A stretch of DNA of 64,000 nt from Candidatus Sulfotelmatobacter sp. (lineage in GTDB: Bacteria > Acidobacteriota > Terriglobia > Terriglobales > Acidobacteriaceae). Positions 35,127 through 44,040 of the stretch are shown here, piece by piece. Under the pieces are notes generated by a model. It had not been told where the DNA came from and searched no databases. It saw only the letters and a list, made by a program, of their open reading frames with translations. Location: contig JAOAPI010000151.1 in the NCBI GenBank assembly GCA_025462865.1, positions 62,001 through 126,000 of the forward strand. The letters are read 5' to 3'. Numbering within the stretch: the stretch's first letter is position 1; each line of letters opens with the position of its first letter. Position numbers and translations under genes: made by a program.

Positions 35127-37465
35127 ATTTGTTCGAGCAATCGCATACCGATGAAGAAGCGAATCAAGCTGTCCTTCAGGCGCACACACCTCTTTCGCCG
35201 CCGGCCGCTTCGATAAGTCCTGTTTTTTTACTGATAAATAGTTTCGAGACCGGAGGGACCGAGCGGCAGTTCGTTCAACTGGCCCGTTCCCTGCAATCCG
35301 CTCACTTGGAGGTTCATCTCGGTTGCTTGCAAAAGAAGGGGCGGCTGTCGGAAGGTTTGGAGAATGTGCAGGCTTTTGAGCTGGGTGGAAGCTTGTACGG
35401 CGTGCAATCGATGCGAAGCCGCTGGGCCCTCGCGAGATACTTGCGGAAGTCGCGCGTCCAAGTAGCCCACGCATTCGATTTCTACAGCAATTTGACATTG
35501 ATTCCCGCAGCCAGGCTGGCGCGAACGCCATTAGTTGTAGGCAGCCATCGCCAGCTGGGTGATTTGCTCACTCCGGCACAATTCCGCGCCCAGTTGGCAA
35601 TGTTTCGCTGGTGTGATCGAGTGGTTTGCAATTCGCGCGCGGCAGCCGACCGCCTGCTCCAGGCTGGACTCTCCGAAAGCAAAGTGGTTGTGATCGGCAA
35701 TGCCTTGCCCGCAGAAGCGTTTGCAGCACGCCCCGCCATGAAGGCTGATTCGGTCGCCACTCTCCGAATCGGGATGATTGCCCGCATGAACGCCGCGTAC
35801 AAAAATCATCACCTGTTCATGGCTGCCGCGGCCCGGTTGAGCAGCAAGTTTCCCGGCCTCCAGTTTCTCTTGATCGGCGATGGCCCTTTGCGCCCGCAAC
35901 TGGAGCGGCAGGCGGCCGATTTAGGCTTGCGGGATCGCATCCAGTTTCTGGGGGACCGGGAAGACATCCCCACTGTGCTCGCAAACATGGATCTATCCGT
36001 AGTTCCTTCGGCTTCGGAAAGCCTTTCCAACGTAATGCTGGAATCGATGGCTGCGGGGGTTCCGGTGGTGGCCACAGACGTCGGCGGAAATTCAGAACTG
36101 GCGCGCGGCGGCAGAGCTGTGCTGGTGGCTCCTAATAATGTGGAAGCCCTTGAGTCAGGAATGGAGCGCCTGCTGCTGCAACCAGAGTTGCGATCTTCCA
36201 TGTCGAGCAAAGCGCGAGAGTTTGCGCAGGCGAATTTTAGTGTAGAGCGCATTCGCAGCCAGTATTGCTCGTTGTACTCAGATGCACTGGCGAGCCGTAG
36301 GCGCGGTCTCCAAGGAACTGGCGCAGAATCTGGCGGTGCGGAATCTCGTATCCGCGTTGCCTTTGTTGCTCCCAGTCTGCGCTACGTCGGAGGCCAGGCG
36401 GTGCAGGCCGATTTGTTGATGCGTAATTGGAAATGGGATAAAAGCGTCCTGGCAAGCTTTATTCCGGTCGATCCACGGTTGCCGTATGGTCTCCGGTGGA
36501 TTGAATGGATTCCGTTCCTGCGCACTTCGGTCCGCGAGCCGCTTTATCTTTTCAAGCTCTGTTGGAATTTAAGAGACGTCGATCTTGCTCATATTTTTTC
36601 CGCTTCGTATTCCTCATTCTTGCTGGCTCCACTGCCGGCCTCGGTGGTGGCGCGCATGTTGGGAAAGCCGGCGTTGATTAATTATCGGAGTGGAGAGTGC
36701 CGCGACCATTTAAAACGATCGGCAATTGCGCGCAATGCGCTAAGAAAAGCGGACCGCCTGATCGTTCCTTCCGGGCACTTGGTCAAAGTTATGCGCGAAT
36801 TTGATCTGGACGCGCAGATTGTCCCGAATATTGTGGATCTTTCCCAGTTTTCCTTTCGTCTGCGCAGTCCCTTGCGTCCGCATCTCATCTGCACGCGCGG
36901 CTTCCATCCCTACTACGGAATCGATGTAGTCATTCGAGCCTTCGCGGAAGTGCAAAAGTCATGGCCCGGGGCACAACTCGATCTGGTTGGAGGAGGTGGA
37001 TTGGAACATGAAATGAAAAATCTGGTCCGACAGTTAGGTCTGTCCAGAGTTAATTTCCTGGGAGTCGCCTCGCGCCTGGAAATCGGGAAATTTTACGATC
37101 AAGCGGACATTTTTATTAACGCTTCCAACCTCGACAACATGCCAGTTTCAGTGTTGGAAGCGTTTGCCTGTGGCACTCCGGTGGTGACCACTGCTCCGGA
37201 GGGTATGTCACATATTGTCGACCATGGCCGCACGGGATTGCTCTCCGAGCCCGGGGATCCCGCTGCATTGGCGGCGAGTGTCCAGAATTTGCTCAATGAC
37301 CCGGAGCTTGCCACGCGCTTGGCTCGCAACGCATTTGCGGAGTCCAGCCGGTACACCTGGGAATCTGTCCGCGAACAATGGCTGAAGGTTTATCGAGGAC
37401 TCGTCCCGCACCTCGCAAAAACGGAAGAAATCGTGCCCGATGCAGTTTCAAATTCACAGTGGTAA
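35123..37465 (+). CDS. Fusion of two family-4 glycosyltransferases
   Basis: A 780-residue protein, twice the usual GT4 length. The first GT-B unit is about residues 30-395: FLLINSFETGGTERQ at its start and the donor-site E-x7-E in SASESLSNVMLESMAAGVPV near 296. A Gly/Ala/Ser linker (about 395-412) leads to the second unit, 412-770, which starts RVAFVAPSLRYVGGQAVQAD and has its own E-x7-E equivalent in ASNLDNMPVSVLEAFACGTP near 667; here the first Glu is replaced by Asp. Both halves thus look able to bind nucleotide sugar. They probably add two successive sugars. The gene ends the rightward run and faces the leftward genes 65 bases away. Confidence 0.88.
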   Translation: MNLFEQSHTDEEANQAVLQAHTPLSPPAASISPVFLLINSFETGGTERQFVQLARSLQSAHLEVHLGCLQKKGRLSEGLENVQAFELGGSLYGVQSMRSRWALARYLRKSRVQVAHAFDFYSNLTLIPAARLARTPLVVGSHRQLGDLLTPAQFRAQLAMFRWCDRVVCNSRAAADRLLQAGLSESKVVVIGNALPAEAFAARPAMKADSVATLRIGMIARMNAAYKNHHLFMAAAARLSSKFPGLQFLLIGDGPLRPQLERQAADLGLRDRIQFLGDREDIPTVLANMDLSVVPSASESLSNVMLESMAAGVPVVATDVGGNSELARGGRAVLVAPNNVEALESGMERLLLQPELRSSMSSKAREFAQANFSVERIRSQYCSLYSDALASRRRGLQGTGAESGGAESRIRVAFVAPSLRYVGGQAVQADLLMRNWKWDKSVLASFIPVDPRLPYGLRWIEWIPFLRTSVREPLYLFKLCWNLRDVDLAHIFSASYSSFLLAPLPASVVARMLGKPALINYRSGECRDHLKRSAIARNALRKADRLIVPSGHLVKVMREFDLDAQIVPNIVDLSQFSFRLRSPLRPHLICTRGFHPYYGIDVVIRAFAEVQKSWPGAQLDLVGGGGLEHEMKNLVRQLGLSRVNFLGVASRLEIGKFYDQADIFINASNLDNMPVSVLEAFACGTPVVTTAPEGMSHIVDHGRTGLLSEPGDPAALAASVQNLLNDPELATRLARNAFAESSRYTWESVREQWLKVYRGLVPHLAKTEEIVPDAVSNSQW

Positions 37466-37530
37466 GAAAAATGGCGGTGGCCTGTTCACAAAAATCATGG
37501 TTTTGCTGATCTGAATCCCACCTCACAAGG

Positions 37531-39462
37531 CTAATCAGAGGAGCCCGGCCATTCCCGAGAATCTCCTTCCAGACATACACGGTGCCACAATTCCAGATTA
37601 AGCAAGCGCCAGATGCGGTCGTAGTGGTCGCGATATTTGGCGCGGTGCTCGCGAAAGAGCTCTTCCACCGCAGCGCGTTTGAAAAATCCCCGGTTCATGC
37701 TGCGGGGTTCCAACAACAATTGTTCGATGGAGTCGAGTTGGGCGCCCGCGAGCCAGCCACTCCAAGGCGTAGGAAATCCCAGCTTTGGCCGGTAAATGAT
37801 GGAGTGCGGAAGTAAATTCTCCATCGCTTTCTTCAGTATCTGCTTGCCCGCGCCGTGACGGATTTGAATGCTGGCTGGAACCCGGGTCGCCCACTCCACG
37901 AGAGCATGATCGAGAAATGGTACGCGACTTTCGATTGAGGCGGCCATGCTCATGTTGTCTTGCTTCATCAAAAGCTCGACCAGATATGTTTTGATGTCGG
38001 TGTAAAGCAGTCGCTGAAGAAGTTCTCCCGAAGACCGGTTCCAGAATCCGAGCACACTGCGATAGGCGCACCCGGAAGCGATTGCATCGTGAAATTCATC
38101 GGTCAGCAAATCGCCTTGATCTTTTTGATTGAACGCAGAGAAGAAATTGTCGAAATAAAACGAAGCCCACGATTCTCCGTCAAGGCCAAGGAAAGTGTGC
38201 GAAAGCTTGCGGCGGGCCGTGGCCCCGATCGCCGTGGAATTTGCAATCAGATCACGTAGATGACGGCGAATGCCGCTGGGAACCAGCCCGCGGTAAACGC
38301 GGTCGAAAGCCAAATTCTTCAGTGTGAAGGCATAACGCGAATATCCGCCGAGAGTTTCATCGCTTCCTTCGCCCGTAAGAACCACTTTGACGCGCTCGCG
38401 AGCGAGTTGCGCCACGAAAAAAAGCGATACGCTGGAGGGCCAGACGATCGGTTCGTCTTCATGCCAGATTAGTTTCGGAAGCGCGCCAAAAAAATCCTGC
38501 CGGCTGACGAAAACTTCGTGATGCACCGAATTCAAATGCTGTGCTACAGTTCGGGCATAGGGCAGTTCGCTGTAGGTCGCTTCCGGGTAGCCGACTGAGA
38601 AAGTTTCTACGGGCTCGCGCCTGATTTTCGTCATCAAGGCCGCGACGGCGCTTGAATCGAGTCCTCCGCTGAGAAACACGCCGAGAGGAACATCACTCAT
38701 CAAGTGACTGTTGACGGCCTCTTCAAGCAGTTCGCGGTAGGTCTCAACGTAGTAATGCTCGTCCTGAATCGTGTCTTCAGAAGTCTGCGGCAAATCCCAA
38801 TATTGGTCTACCTGTAAGTTGCCGTGCTCATCTATTTCCATTCTGTGCCCCGGCATCAACTTACGGACGCCGTTGTAAAACGTTTCATCTCCTGAAAGGT
38901 AGCCGAAGGCGAGGAACTCAGGTAGAGCGGCACGATTGAACTCGCGATTTATGCCCGGATACGTGAGTAAAACTTTGATCTCAGAACCAAAGATAAAATT
39001 CTGCGCCGTGAGCCGATAGTAAAGGGGTTTAATGCCAAGCCGGTCGCGAGCAATGAAAAGAGACTTCCGCTTGTCATCCCAAATGGCGAAGGCAAACATG
39101 CCGCGCAGATGCTGGACGCAATCCCTTCCATACTCTTCGTAGAGGTGAACGATGGTTTCGGTATCGCTTTGAGTGCGATAGCGATGGCCTCGGCTAACCA
39201 GTTGCTCGCGCAGCGCCTTGTGATTGTAAATTTCTCCATTGAACACGATCCAGATGGAACCGTCTTCGTTGCTAATGGGCTGGTTTCCAGTGGATAGATC
39301 GATGATGCTGAGACGGCGCATGCCGAGGCCGACACCACCCTGAATAAAAAATCCGTCGTCGTCCGGACCCCGATGAGTGATGACGTCGCACATACTCCGG
39401 AGAACTGCGGAGTCGATGTGCGCGTCTTTCCCGAACTCTACTATTCCCGCAATCCCACACAT
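37531..39462 (-). CDS. asnB: Asparagine synthase-like amidotransferase (second copy)
   Basis: A 643-residue paralogue of the protein encoded at 33.2 kb. Cys2 (MCGIAGIVEF), RRLSIIDLSTG, VFNGEIYNH and the PP-loop FLSGGLDSSAV (about residue 260) are intact, as is VVLTGEGSDETLGGYSRY. It aligns with the first copy over its full length but is clearly diverged, so the two likely act on different substrates or acceptors. It is the last gene of the leftward run that starts with the tyrosine phosphatase. Housekeeping asparagine synthesis is possible for one of the two but less likely given the setting. Confidence 0.85.
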   Translation of the reverse strand: MCGIAGIVEFGKDAHIDSAVLRSMCDVITHRGPDDDGFFIQGGVGLGMRRLSIIDLSTGNQPISNEDGSIWIVFNGEIYNHKALREQLVSRGHRYRTQSDTETIVHLYEEYGRDCVQHLRGMFAFAIWDDKRKSLFIARDRLGIKPLYYRLTAQNFIFGSEIKVLLTYPGINREFNRAALPEFLAFGYLSGDETFYNGVRKLMPGHRMEIDEHGNLQVDQYWDLPQTSEDTIQDEHYYVETYRELLEEAVNSHLMSDVPLGVFLSGGLDSSAVAALMTKIRREPVETFSVGYPEATYSELPYARTVAQHLNSVHHEVFVSRQDFFGALPKLIWHEDEPIVWPSSVSLFFVAQLARERVKVVLTGEGSDETLGGYSRYAFTLKNLAFDRVYRGLVPSGIRRHLRDLIANSTAIGATARRKLSHTFLGLDGESWASFYFDNFFSAFNQKDQGDLLTDEFHDAIASGCAYRSVLGFWNRSSGELLQRLLYTDIKTYLVELLMKQDNMSMAASIESRVPFLDHALVEWATRVPASIQIRHGAGKQILKKAMENLLPHSIIYRPKLGFPTPWSGWLAGAQLDSIEQLLLEPRSMNRGFFKRAAVEELFREHRAKYRDHYDRIWRLLNLELWHRVCLEGDSREWPGSSD

Positions 39463-39499
39463 ATTGTTTTCTTATCTGCTTGCGCTACCGGGCATCGTC

Positions 39500-41860
39500 T
39501 CAGGAGACTGGGTCGAAGACGGCGAAGTCCTTGATCACTGAATCATCGACGCCGGCACTGGAATCTGATTTCGATCTCGCGGCGCTTGTCCACTCGAATA
39601 TTTGCGAACGCGACGGATTAGAAACGAAACGTTTGCCGCGCCACTCGCCGAAACTGCCAGAAACCATAATAACGTGCTGCAGTCGCCCGCCTTCCAGTTT
39701 GCAAAAGAGCAGATTTGCATCGCTGCGCCACGAACCGCAAGTCCAGGAGGAGTTTCCAGTCGCGAAAAATATGATTTCCGCAGCTTGAAGCGTCGTGTAC
39801 CGATAACCTCGAACTCTCGCGTCAGATTCTTCGCCGCCCAGGGCAGAAAAAGCGCCGACATTTGCAGAGTCGGTGATCGGCAATAGCAGAACTCCGCAAT
39901 CCTTCGCCTGTGGGGCTTTCGCACTGATCCGCAGAACTGGCGCAGCTTGTTTTAAGCCGTACGCGGGTGCCACCAGGCCTTCCGTAAGTTCTGACGTCCA
40001 CATGGAAGCGGGATCCATGAGTAAAGCCATCCGGGTAGGCGGTTTTGTCGAGTGCGTTGAAGACTCAGCGAAAATAGTTTCTCCCTCCCTTTTCACTTCG
40101 ATGCCTGGAGCGAAATGCCAGAAGGTCTCGAGCAAGTGGTCGCCTTCACCTTCCACGACGTCGCGGATAAGCCACAACCCGCCCTTCACGTGAAACACAA
40201 ATCGGCGATGCAGCACAGGCTGAGGAAGCCGTCGGTACCCGTCGTGGCTGCCTACAAAAAAATCGAAAGTCTCGCCATTCAACCAAGTCTCGGCTTCTAC
40301 GTTGGGAATCGAAAGCCATGCAAATGGCCCATCGGGAACAGCCTGATCAAGGCTGTCGATTCTTAGAGTGTTGTGAGCAGATGTGCCGCGGAACTGGTTA
40401 CGTTCGTCTCCAGCGGAGATGTAACAGTAAGTTCCCGGATCGATGAGAAAGCGCTCTCTGTCGAGCGAGAAGTGGATACTCAGCGCATCGGCATGGCCGT
40501 GGCCCGAGTTGCCTGTGCCTTGCGGGCCAGCGTCGATCATGAGCTGCTGCCGGTTCGGTGCATCATCGTTCATAAGAAAGATGCCGCCGTCTGGAAAAGA
40601 GTTCGACGACGCCGTTGTTGGAGTGTCTTGCGTGTCGAGAACCTGGAGGGCTTTATCGCCGAATATCCAAAGAGCTTCTTCGGTCAGGCGTGAGGAAGGG
40701 TACCGATCGGGATCGTAGAGGATTGCGCCGAGTGCCAAAGGATCGCGCATGCACTCGACGCGATTCCGCTGCGGATTGAAGAGCCGGCCTCCATCGTCAT
40801 CGCCGAAGCCTTCCGGCGCGCCGGCCTCAGAAAGCCGCTGCACCACGTCCAGCATTTTTCTCAGCACATTGTCGAATTGTTCCGGAATTGCGACCCCATT
40901 CTTGCTCGCAAGAATTCGCGCATGTAGAAAAAAGTCGAGTGCATATACGTGATAGTAGAGCGATTGCTCGAAGTAAACTCCATCCGGACGAACCTGCCGT
41001 TGCGATTCTTGCAGAATGATCGTCCAGCCTTTTGCTTGCCAGCGCTGCCCTGCGGGAATCTCTGGGCATAAAGTTCCGATGAAAAAAAGCGCGACAGCTT
41101 CGCCGATGAGGTGAGTATTGGGTGAAAAGTAAGTCGATAGATAGCGTTCAATGTACCGGCCGTTTGTCTGTAGAGCGAGAAGAAGATCGGTGTGAAAGTT
41201 GGCGGGCAGCTCGGGAAATCCGGCTAAAAGACGGTCAACCCAGATCCAGGACAAACTACGGAATGCCACTTCCAAAGAACTTGCCCAGTTGATGCCAAGC
41301 GGATGCGGATTGGCATTCCGCCAGGAATCGAGCTGCATCGTAATTTCGGTCACATAGGCGCTATTCGCGCTCAACAGCGCTGCTTTGGCGAGCGTCACCA
41401 GGTGTTGGTGGCGGTTGAGTTCCCAGATGATTTTATGGTCGCCAACGGTTGCGAAATCCAGAAAACTAAGCTTGAACCAGGGAGCCAAGGGGCTTCGCTT
41501 CCCATGGACCGCATCGGAATGCCAGTCGATATTTGCGCCATAGTCGATCTTCCCGAAACCCAGAAGATGAAACTGGTGTCGGCAAATGTTATCGGCCTCC
41601 TGAAGGATTGCCTCGGCTTCGTCTGGCAGATGACTGCGGAGGAGTGAGGCGAGGTGTGCAGTCTCGTGTTTACCGGTTGGGAAAAAGAAACTCGCGTTCG
41701 CAGCCTCCCGCGGCTGAATGCGCCCCGTGCGGGGTTCGAGGCCCAGACGATAACGCAAGAGATCGGCACGTTTTGAAAATTCCTGACTGAGCCTGGTGCG
41801 CAGTTCTTGCCACTCCATGCGGCGCAGGCGCGACCATTTGTTTTGCCTTACGGATCCCAC
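39500..41860 (-). CDS. Heparinase II/III-family polysaccharide lyase
   Basis: A 786-residue protein with an alpha/alpha-toroid N-terminal half (SWIWVDRLLAGFPELP, NTHLIGEAVALFFIGTL, YFEQSLYYHVYALDFFLHAR) and a beta-sandwich C-terminal half carrying the heparinase II/III core SGHGHADALSIHFS and RFLIDPGTYCYISAG. The Asn-Thr-His, Tyr and His positions used for beta-elimination are present. Such lyases cut uronate-containing polymers; in biosynthetic loci they trim or clear the product. No signal peptide is seen, as is frequent for these locus-encoded members. GTG 41860 is used since the RLRRM-x-WQELR start region is conserved; ATG 41818 is the alternative. Confidence 0.85.
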   Translation of the reverse strand: MGSVRQNKWSRLRRMEWQELRTRLSQEFSKRADLLRYRLGLEPRTGRIQPREAANASFFFPTGKHETAHLASLLRSHLPDEAEAILQEADNICRHQFHLLGFGKIDYGANIDWHSDAVHGKRSPLAPWFKLSFLDFATVGDHKIIWELNRHQHLVTLAKAALLSANSAYVTEITMQLDSWRNANPHPLGINWASSLEVAFRSLSWIWVDRLLAGFPELPANFHTDLLLALQTNGRYIERYLSTYFSPNTHLIGEAVALFFIGTLCPEIPAGQRWQAKGWTIILQESQRQVRPDGVYFEQSLYYHVYALDFFLHARILASKNGVAIPEQFDNVLRKMLDVVQRLSEAGAPEGFGDDDGGRLFNPQRNRVECMRDPLALGAILYDPDRYPSSRLTEEALWIFGDKALQVLDTQDTPTTASSNSFPDGGIFLMNDDAPNRQQLMIDAGPQGTGNSGHGHADALSIHFSLDRERFLIDPGTYCYISAGDERNQFRGTSAHNTLRIDSLDQAVPDGPFAWLSIPNVEAETWLNGETFDFFVGSHDGYRRLPQPVLHRRFVFHVKGGLWLIRDVVEGEGDHLLETFWHFAPGIEVKREGETIFAESSTHSTKPPTRMALLMDPASMWTSELTEGLVAPAYGLKQAAPVLRISAKAPQAKDCGVLLLPITDSANVGAFSALGGEESDARVRGYRYTTLQAAEIIFFATGNSSWTCGSWRSDANLLFCKLEGGRLQHVIMVSGSFGEWRGKRFVSNPSRSQIFEWTSAARSKSDSSAGVDDSVIKDFAVFDPVS

Positions 41861-41988
41861 AGATGCATGTTACCGTGCCGGGACGAAGCCTTGGAGAAGA
41901 ACTGTTAGCATTTCGATTACCATCGCCCGGGCACGCCGGAGTGGGGCATAAACGGCCGGCGGCGCCTGCGACAGGGCACGAAAACAAA

Positions 41989-42798
41989 TCATAAGTGGTG
42001 CGATTCAGAGCTCGATTTGCGGTTGCGGCCAAGCATCAAAGCGCGCAGCGAATCGTAAGCCGAGTTGCCGACGACGCTTTTGATTGCGTCCCTGACTTTT
42101 TCCTGCAACTGTGTTCGTAGCAAGCCTTGGCCGCGGCATGCGCGCATCAATACGTCCATCGAAGTATTTTCGAGCACTGCAAAGCGAGCGAGCGCGAAAG
42201 GATTTGTTCCGGCTAAGTTCACGCCCGTGCGGCTTGTGGCCATCGTTTTGAATCCGGACGCTTTTACTGCATCGACGACGCTCTGATTCCATCGTCCGCC
42301 AGGGCACGAAAAATGACCAACGCCGGCGCCAATGATCTGCTCCAGACGGTCTTTCGCTCCCTTAGTCTCCTCCTGGAGTTGGCGATGGTTGATATCGGTG
42401 AGATAAGGATGGGTCATCGAATGGCATCCGATCTCAAACCCGAGGGCATTCAGATCGCGAAGTTGCGATTCAGATAGATAGCCGGGTTTACCGACGAAAC
42501 CAGCAGTGATGTAAAAAGTTGCCTTGAAGTCCACATGTTCTAAAGCTGGCGCCGCGTATAGAAGATCCGACTCACTGCCATCGTCAAACGTGATGCACAC
42601 GCTTTTACCGTCGAAAGACTGCATTGCCTGGGAAACGGTTTTGCCCGTCCAGCCCTGCCGGGCAAGCCTTTCCATCTGCTTCCCAAACTCTGCGGCTGGC
42701 ACAACGTAGCGCGTGTAACCTGCGTCAGCGTTGCACAAAGCTCGCCCGGGATCGGCCAATTCGTGATACATCAGGAAAACAGTGCCGGCTTCTGCCAT
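41989..42798 (-). CDS. Polysaccharide deacetylase (NodB-type)
   Basis: A 269-residue carbohydrate esterase family 4 protein that removes N- or O-acetyl groups from polysaccharide. The metal-binding motif 1 ITFDDG is at 69-74 and motif 2 HSMTHP at 126-131; SCPGGRWN is motif 3. An N-terminal FLMYHELADPG matches the opening of deacetylases from exopolysaccharide loci. There is no signal peptide, so it may act inside the cell on the lipid-linked intermediate. It is nine bases from the ATP-grasp gene and clearly in the same unit. Confidence 0.88.
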   Translation of the reverse strand: MAEAGTVFLMYHELADPGRALCNADAGYTRYVVPAAEFGKQMERLARQGWTGKTVSQAMQSFDGKSVCITFDDGSESDLLYAAPALEHVDFKATFYITAGFVGKPGYLSESQLRDLNALGFEIGCHSMTHPYLTDINHRQLQEETKGAKDRLEQIIGAGVGHFSCPGGRWNQSVVDAVKASGFKTMATSRTGVNLAGTNPFALARFAVLENTSMDVLMRACRGQGLLRTQLQEKVRDAIKSVVGNSAYDSLRALMLGRNRKSSSESHHL

Positions 42799-42807
42799 CA
42801 GAAAATC

Positions 42808-44040
42808 CTAAACAATTCCGTCATTTTCTCTTCTTCTTCTTTTTTTCTTGTTCTCTTCGAAGATGCGTTCGAGAAAGCTGAGCCAGTCGCCCAGTTCCGG
42901 TAGCGGATCTCGCCACTGAAAGTTATCGTGGAAAGTTCCAGGTACCGGCGTCATTACGGCCAGCAATGTACTCAATCGTCCGGGGTACGCTTTAGGATAG
43001 CCCGGGGGCGCGCCACGCCAGACTTCGGCCAGATGACGACAGTCTCCCAGCAACCAGCGGCACAAAACGCCGGTTTTGAACTGCCCCACCGCGTCCACGT
43101 CTCCTCTTTCCGCCAGTTGTGCCAACCAGACCGGAAAATCCGCACCGGCGTAACAGGCGAGGGGCAGGGAATTCCAAAGACGCCCGTTCACCTCCATGAA
43201 AATGGGCGAACCTCCGGGCGCCTGCCTGAACTCAACCATGGCAGCGCCATGCCAATCCAGGGCTCGTAGAATTGCGAGCGAATATCCGCGTATCTGCGGG
43301 TCCGGTTCGACGCTGACACGAAGCGCGCTGCCCGATCCGGTGGGATGTACATCCCGAATGCGGCGGTGCGCAAATTCCGCTCGTAATTCACCGTGCCGCA
43401 TCAGAGCGAAGTACCCCGTGCCTTCGCCTTCCACAAACTCTTGCACCAGAACGTGCGAGCATGTATTTTTCATCTTCAGAAACGCCGACATCAGTTCCTC
43501 GGCATTTTTGGCATACAGTGGCCTACCCGTTGCCCGCACCGCGCCATCAGGGCCCGTTTCCACTGAATTTCGCGGCTTGAGAACCGCCGGAAACCTTGTG
43601 TTTCGGCTCGTCTCGAGAGCTTGCTGCGCATCACGGATAATCGAGGTCTTTGGAACCGGCACGCCGAGCGAAGCAGCCAGGCGCACCGTTTCTTCTTTAT
43701 TGAATGCCAGAAGCACGTTGGCGTGCGAGGGCAACACCAGTTTTGCGCCGGTTGCAAAAATCTGATCCCGCTGCGCCGATAACGGAAGGGTCGTCGCTTC
43801 TGTCATGGGTAGGATTAGCGTGCCGGGTTTCTGTCCCGCGACTTCGGCCACTCTCGCGAGAAAGCCTGCTGTGTCTTCTTGCGGAGAGGGATATTGGAAT
43901 GTGCTCTCGCAAGAACGGGACCAGCCTGCCTTAGACCACGCGCTGGATTCGCCAACCAGCACCTGATGACCCGCATTCGCCAGTGAGCGCACGCTGGCCA
44001 CCGCCTGATTCTGGTTGCCATCGAGTACAAGGATTCTCAT
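42808..44040 (-). CDS. ATP-grasp carboxylate-amine ligase-like protein
   Basis: A 410-residue ATP-grasp enzyme, of the group that joins a carboxylate to an amine or thiol through an acyl phosphate. The N-terminal preATP-grasp part reads RILVLDGNQNQAVASVRSLA; the grasp core shows FPAVLKPRNSVET, VLVQEFVEGEGTGYFALM and metal-binding FMEVNGRLWNSLPLA. The C-terminus is a Lys/Arg-rich tail (ENKKKRRRRE) encoded by a purine-rich tract. It overlaps the glycosyltransferase gene by ATGA. Its substrate is unknown; amide decoration of a uronic acid is one guess that fits the AlgD-like gene upstream. Confidence 0.78.
   Translation of the reverse strand: MRILVLDGNQNQAVASVRSLANAGHQVLVGESSAWSKAGWSRSCESTFQYPSPQEDTAGFLARVAEVAGQKPGTLILPMTEATTLPLSAQRDQIFATGAKLVLPSHANVLLAFNKEETVRLAASLGVPVPKTSIIRDAQQALETSRNTRFPAVLKPRNSVETGPDGAVRATGRPLYAKNAEELMSAFLKMKNTCSHVLVQEFVEGEGTGYFALMRHGELRAEFAHRRIRDVHPTGSGSALRVSVEPDPQIRGYSLAILRALDWHGAAMVEFRQAPGGSPIFMEVNGRLWNSLPLACYAGADFPVWLAQLAERGDVDAVGQFKTGVLCRWLLGDCRHLAEVWRGAPPGYPKAYPGRLSTLLAVMTPVPGTFHDNFQWRDPLPELGDWLSFLERIFEENKKKRRRRENDGIV

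Noticed and set aside
37466-37530. Possible bidirectional terminator between converging genes
   Set aside because: Only a short CAAAA/TTTTG pairing is found, with no GC-rich stem.
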